Below are positions 5,254-6,380 of a stretch of 6,380 nucleotides of DNA, in pieces. This stretch comes from Flavobacteria bacterium RIFCSPLOWO2_12_FULL_31_7. GTDB taxonomy: Bacteria; Bacteroidota; Bacteroidia; Flavobacteriales; Flavobacteriaceae. Numbering within the stretch: position 1 is the stretch's first letter; each line of letters opens with the position of its first letter. Position numbers and translations under genes: made by a program. The stretch is taken from positions 1 through 6,380 of the forward strand of contig MGWJ01000121.1 in NCBI GenBank assembly GCA_001800945.1, read 5' to 3'. A model generated the notes under the pieces. It was not told the origin of the DNA. It ran no database searches and worked only from the letters and a program-made list of their open reading frames with translations.

Positions 5254-6222
5254 ATGTCAGTTTTAATATATACAGAATCAAACGATGGTAAATTCAAAAA
5301 AGTAGCTTTTGAAATTGCCTCATACGCAAAAAAAGTAGCCGATATGTTAGGAACAACAGTAACAGCTGTTTCTATTAATGCTACAGAAAATTCAGCTTTA
5401 TCTACTTATGGAGTAAGTAAAGTGTTAAAAGTAAACAATGATAAATTAACTTCATTTAGCGCAAAAGCTTACGCGGATGTAATTAAGCAAGCAGCTGAAA
5501 AAGAAGGAGCTAAAGTGGTTATTGTTGCTTCAACTACAGATAGTTTACACATTGCGCCATTAGTAGCGGTAAGCTTAAATGCAGGTTTTGCTTCTAACGT
5601 TATCGAAGCGCCAATTAGTGTGGCTCCATTTCAAGTAAAAAGAAATGCTTTTTCAAACAAAGCGTTCAACATATCAGAAATTGCTACAGACGTAAAAGTT
5701 TTGGGAATTTCTAAAAACTCATTCGGATTAGTAGAAAATGCTACTTCATTAACAGAAGAAGATTTTTCACCAGCTTTATCTGATGCAGATTTTGGTGTAA
5801 AAGTGACCAATTCAGAAAAAACAACAGGAAAAGTTACGATTGCAGATGCTGAAATTGTAGTTTCTGCTGGTCGTGGATTAAAAGGTCCTGAAAATTGGGG
5901 TATGATTGAAGAATTAGCTTCAGTACTTGGTGCAGCAACAGCTTGCTCTAAGCCAGTTTCAGATATCGGATGGAGACCTCACGGAGAACACGTAGGTCAA
6001 ACAGGTAAACCAGTTGCAGCAAATTTATACATTGCAGTAGGAATTTCTGGAGCGATTCAACATATTGCAGGAATCAACTCTTCTAAAGTTAAAGTAGTTA
6101 TCAACACAGATGCGGAAGCACCATTCTTTAAAGTAGCCGATTATGGTATTGTAGGAGATGCTTTTGATGTGGTTCCTAAATTGATTGAAAAATTAAAAGC
6201 TTTTAAAGCGGCAAACGCATAA
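5254..6222 (+). CDS. etfA: Electron transfer flavoprotein alpha subunit
   Basis: This 322-residue protein is the large, FAD-holding subunit of ETF and pairs with the product of etfB just upstream. The N-terminal domain (MSVLIYTESNDGKFKKVAFE) has the ETF nucleotide-binding fold. The C-terminal FAD domain starts about 195 with IVVSAGRGLKGPENWGMIEE (201-220) and continues through HVGQTGKPVAANLYIAVGIS (246-265), GAIQHIAG (266-273), VVINTDAEAPFFKVADYGIV (281-300). Thr250 and His270 match human alpha Thr266 and His286, which contact the flavin. Where human ETF alpha has Arg249 near the flavin, this protein has Lys233 (CSKPVSD, 231-237), while Arg241 appears in GWRPHGEH. The whole domain is otherwise intact, so a working subunit is expected. 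Start at 5254 gives the normal family N-terminus. It shares the etfB promoter and ends at the hairpin terminator at 6247-6300. Confidence 0.95.
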   Translation: MSVLIYTESNDGKFKKVAFEIASYAKKVADMLGTTVTAVSINATENSALSTYGVSKVLKVNNDKLTSFSAKAYADVIKQAAEKEGAKVVIVASTTDSLHIAPLVAVSLNAGFASNVIEAPISVAPFQVKRNAFSNKAFNISEIATDVKVLGISKNSFGLVENATSLTEEDFSPALSDADFGVKVTNSEKTTGKVTIADAEIVVSAGRGLKGPENWGMIEELASVLGAATACSKPVSDIGWRPHGEHVGQTGKPVAANLYIAVGISGAIQHIAGINSSKVKVVINTDAEAPFFKVADYGIVGDAFDVVPKLIEKLKAFKAANA

Positions 6223-6246
6223 TTTTTTATATATTGTGCCTCCTAA

Positions 6247-6300
6247 AAAAGGCTATCTAAATACGATAGAAATATCTAATTTAGATAGCCTTTTATTTTA
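6247..6300 (+). terminator. Intrinsic terminator of the etfBA operon
   Basis: A 16-bp perfect stem (AAAAGGCTATCTAAAT 6247-6262 with its complement 6279-6294) is followed by a T-rich tail TTTTATTTTA. Inside the 16-nt loop a second small stem GATA (6265-6268)/TATC (6273-6276) closes a GAAA tetraloop, separated from the main stem by two mismatched positions on each side. The A run on the 5' side makes the stem partly symmetrical, so it could also stop minus-strand transcription. It lies about 25 nt past the etfA stop. Confidence 0.85.
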
Positions 6301-6318
6301 TAGAAAATATTTTTATAG

Positions 6319-6326
6319 TACATTTG
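6319..6326 (+). promoter_or_regulatory. Predicted -7 box (TACATTTG) for the downstream gene
   Basis: TACATTTG is an exact TAnnTTTG match placed 19 nt before the ATG at 6346, with the etfA terminator directly upstream, so the next gene appears to have its own promoter. A -33 TTG is not evident at the usual distance. Confidence 0.5.
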
Positions 6327-6345
6327 AATAAAGTTTAAGTACAAA

Positions 6346-6380
6346 ATGAGTTTAGTAAAATTAACCATTAAAGGAATATC
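6346..6380 (+). CDS. Start of a probable bifunctional nuclease family (DUF151) protein, truncated by window edge
   Basis: Only eleven complete codons are visible: MSLVKLTIKGI, with the next codon starting TC (Ser). This N-terminus matches, from memory, the MSLVKLxIKGISYSQ opening of DUF151/bifunctional nuclease proteins that often follow etfA in Flavobacteriaceae. The gene has its own -7 box and lies behind the etfA terminator, so it is probably a separate transcript. The identification rests on a very short stretch plus gene order; everything functional lies outside the window. Confidence 0.55.
   Translation, partial: MSLVKLTIKGI

Noticed and set aside
4468..6222. Electron-bifurcating or nitrogen-fixation-linked (FixAB) ETF
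   Set aside because: No fixC, fixX or bifurcating dehydrogenase gene is visible, and EtfA lacks an N-terminal ferredoxin extension; ordinary beta-oxidation ETF is the simpler reading.
1..6380. CRISPR array, tRNA/rRNA, insertion sequence, prophage or defence genes
   Set aside because: No regularly spaced repeats, cloverleaf or rRNA-like sequence, transposase/integrase frame or terminal inverted repeats around a gene were found on either strand.

Overview
This 6.4 kb window is AT-rich bacterial chromosome that looks like a member of the Flavobacteriaceae (Bacteroidota), probably Flavobacterium or a close relative. The evidence is the DUF5686/carboxypeptidase-regulatory-like outer-membrane protein, -7 boxes of the Bacteroidota form TAnnTTTG in front of several genes, weak or absent Shine-Dalgarno sequences, and intergenic repeats of a flavobacterial type. 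The content is mostly housekeeping, and I see no phage, transposase, CRISPR, toxin or defence gene.

Layout from left to right. (1) Positions 1-385, minus strand: the N-terminal part of an AlkA-like DNA-3-methyladenine glycosylase, cut by the window edge. (2) Positions 386-669: a non-coding gap whose main content is a structured three-hairpin repeat-like element at about 551-640. (3) Positions 670-3150, minus strand: a secreted outer-membrane beta-barrel protein with a carboxypeptidase-regulatory-like domain and DUF5686, function unknown. (4) Positions 3151-3240: a compact control region with the pdhB terminator, a good -7 box for the DUF5686 gene directly abutting it, and a second hairpin. 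(5) Positions 3241-4218, minus strand: pdhB, the E1 beta subunit of pyruvate dehydrogenase. (6) Positions 4219-4467: a 249 bp divergent promoter region. (7) Positions 4468-5214 and 5254-6222, plus strand: etfB and etfA, the two subunits of electron transfer flavoprotein, with a short heptameric repeat between them and a strong terminator after etfA. (8) From 6346, plus strand: the first codons of a gene that looks like the DUF151 bifunctional nuclease family, preceded by its own -7 box.

The metabolic theme is central carbon and electron flow. PdhB is part of the enzyme that makes acetyl-CoA from pyruvate. EtfAB collects electrons from acyl-CoA dehydrogenases and passes them to the quinone pool. 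The two transcription units diverge from one AT-rich intergenic region. E1 alpha and E2 are not next to pdhB here.

The points most worth a second look are the three-hairpin intergenic element, the overlap of the pdhB terminator with the predicted start of DUF5686 transcription, a palindrome upstream of the etfBA promoter, and an Arg-to-Lys change at a flavin-contacting position of EtfA. I found no convincing new multi-gene system.
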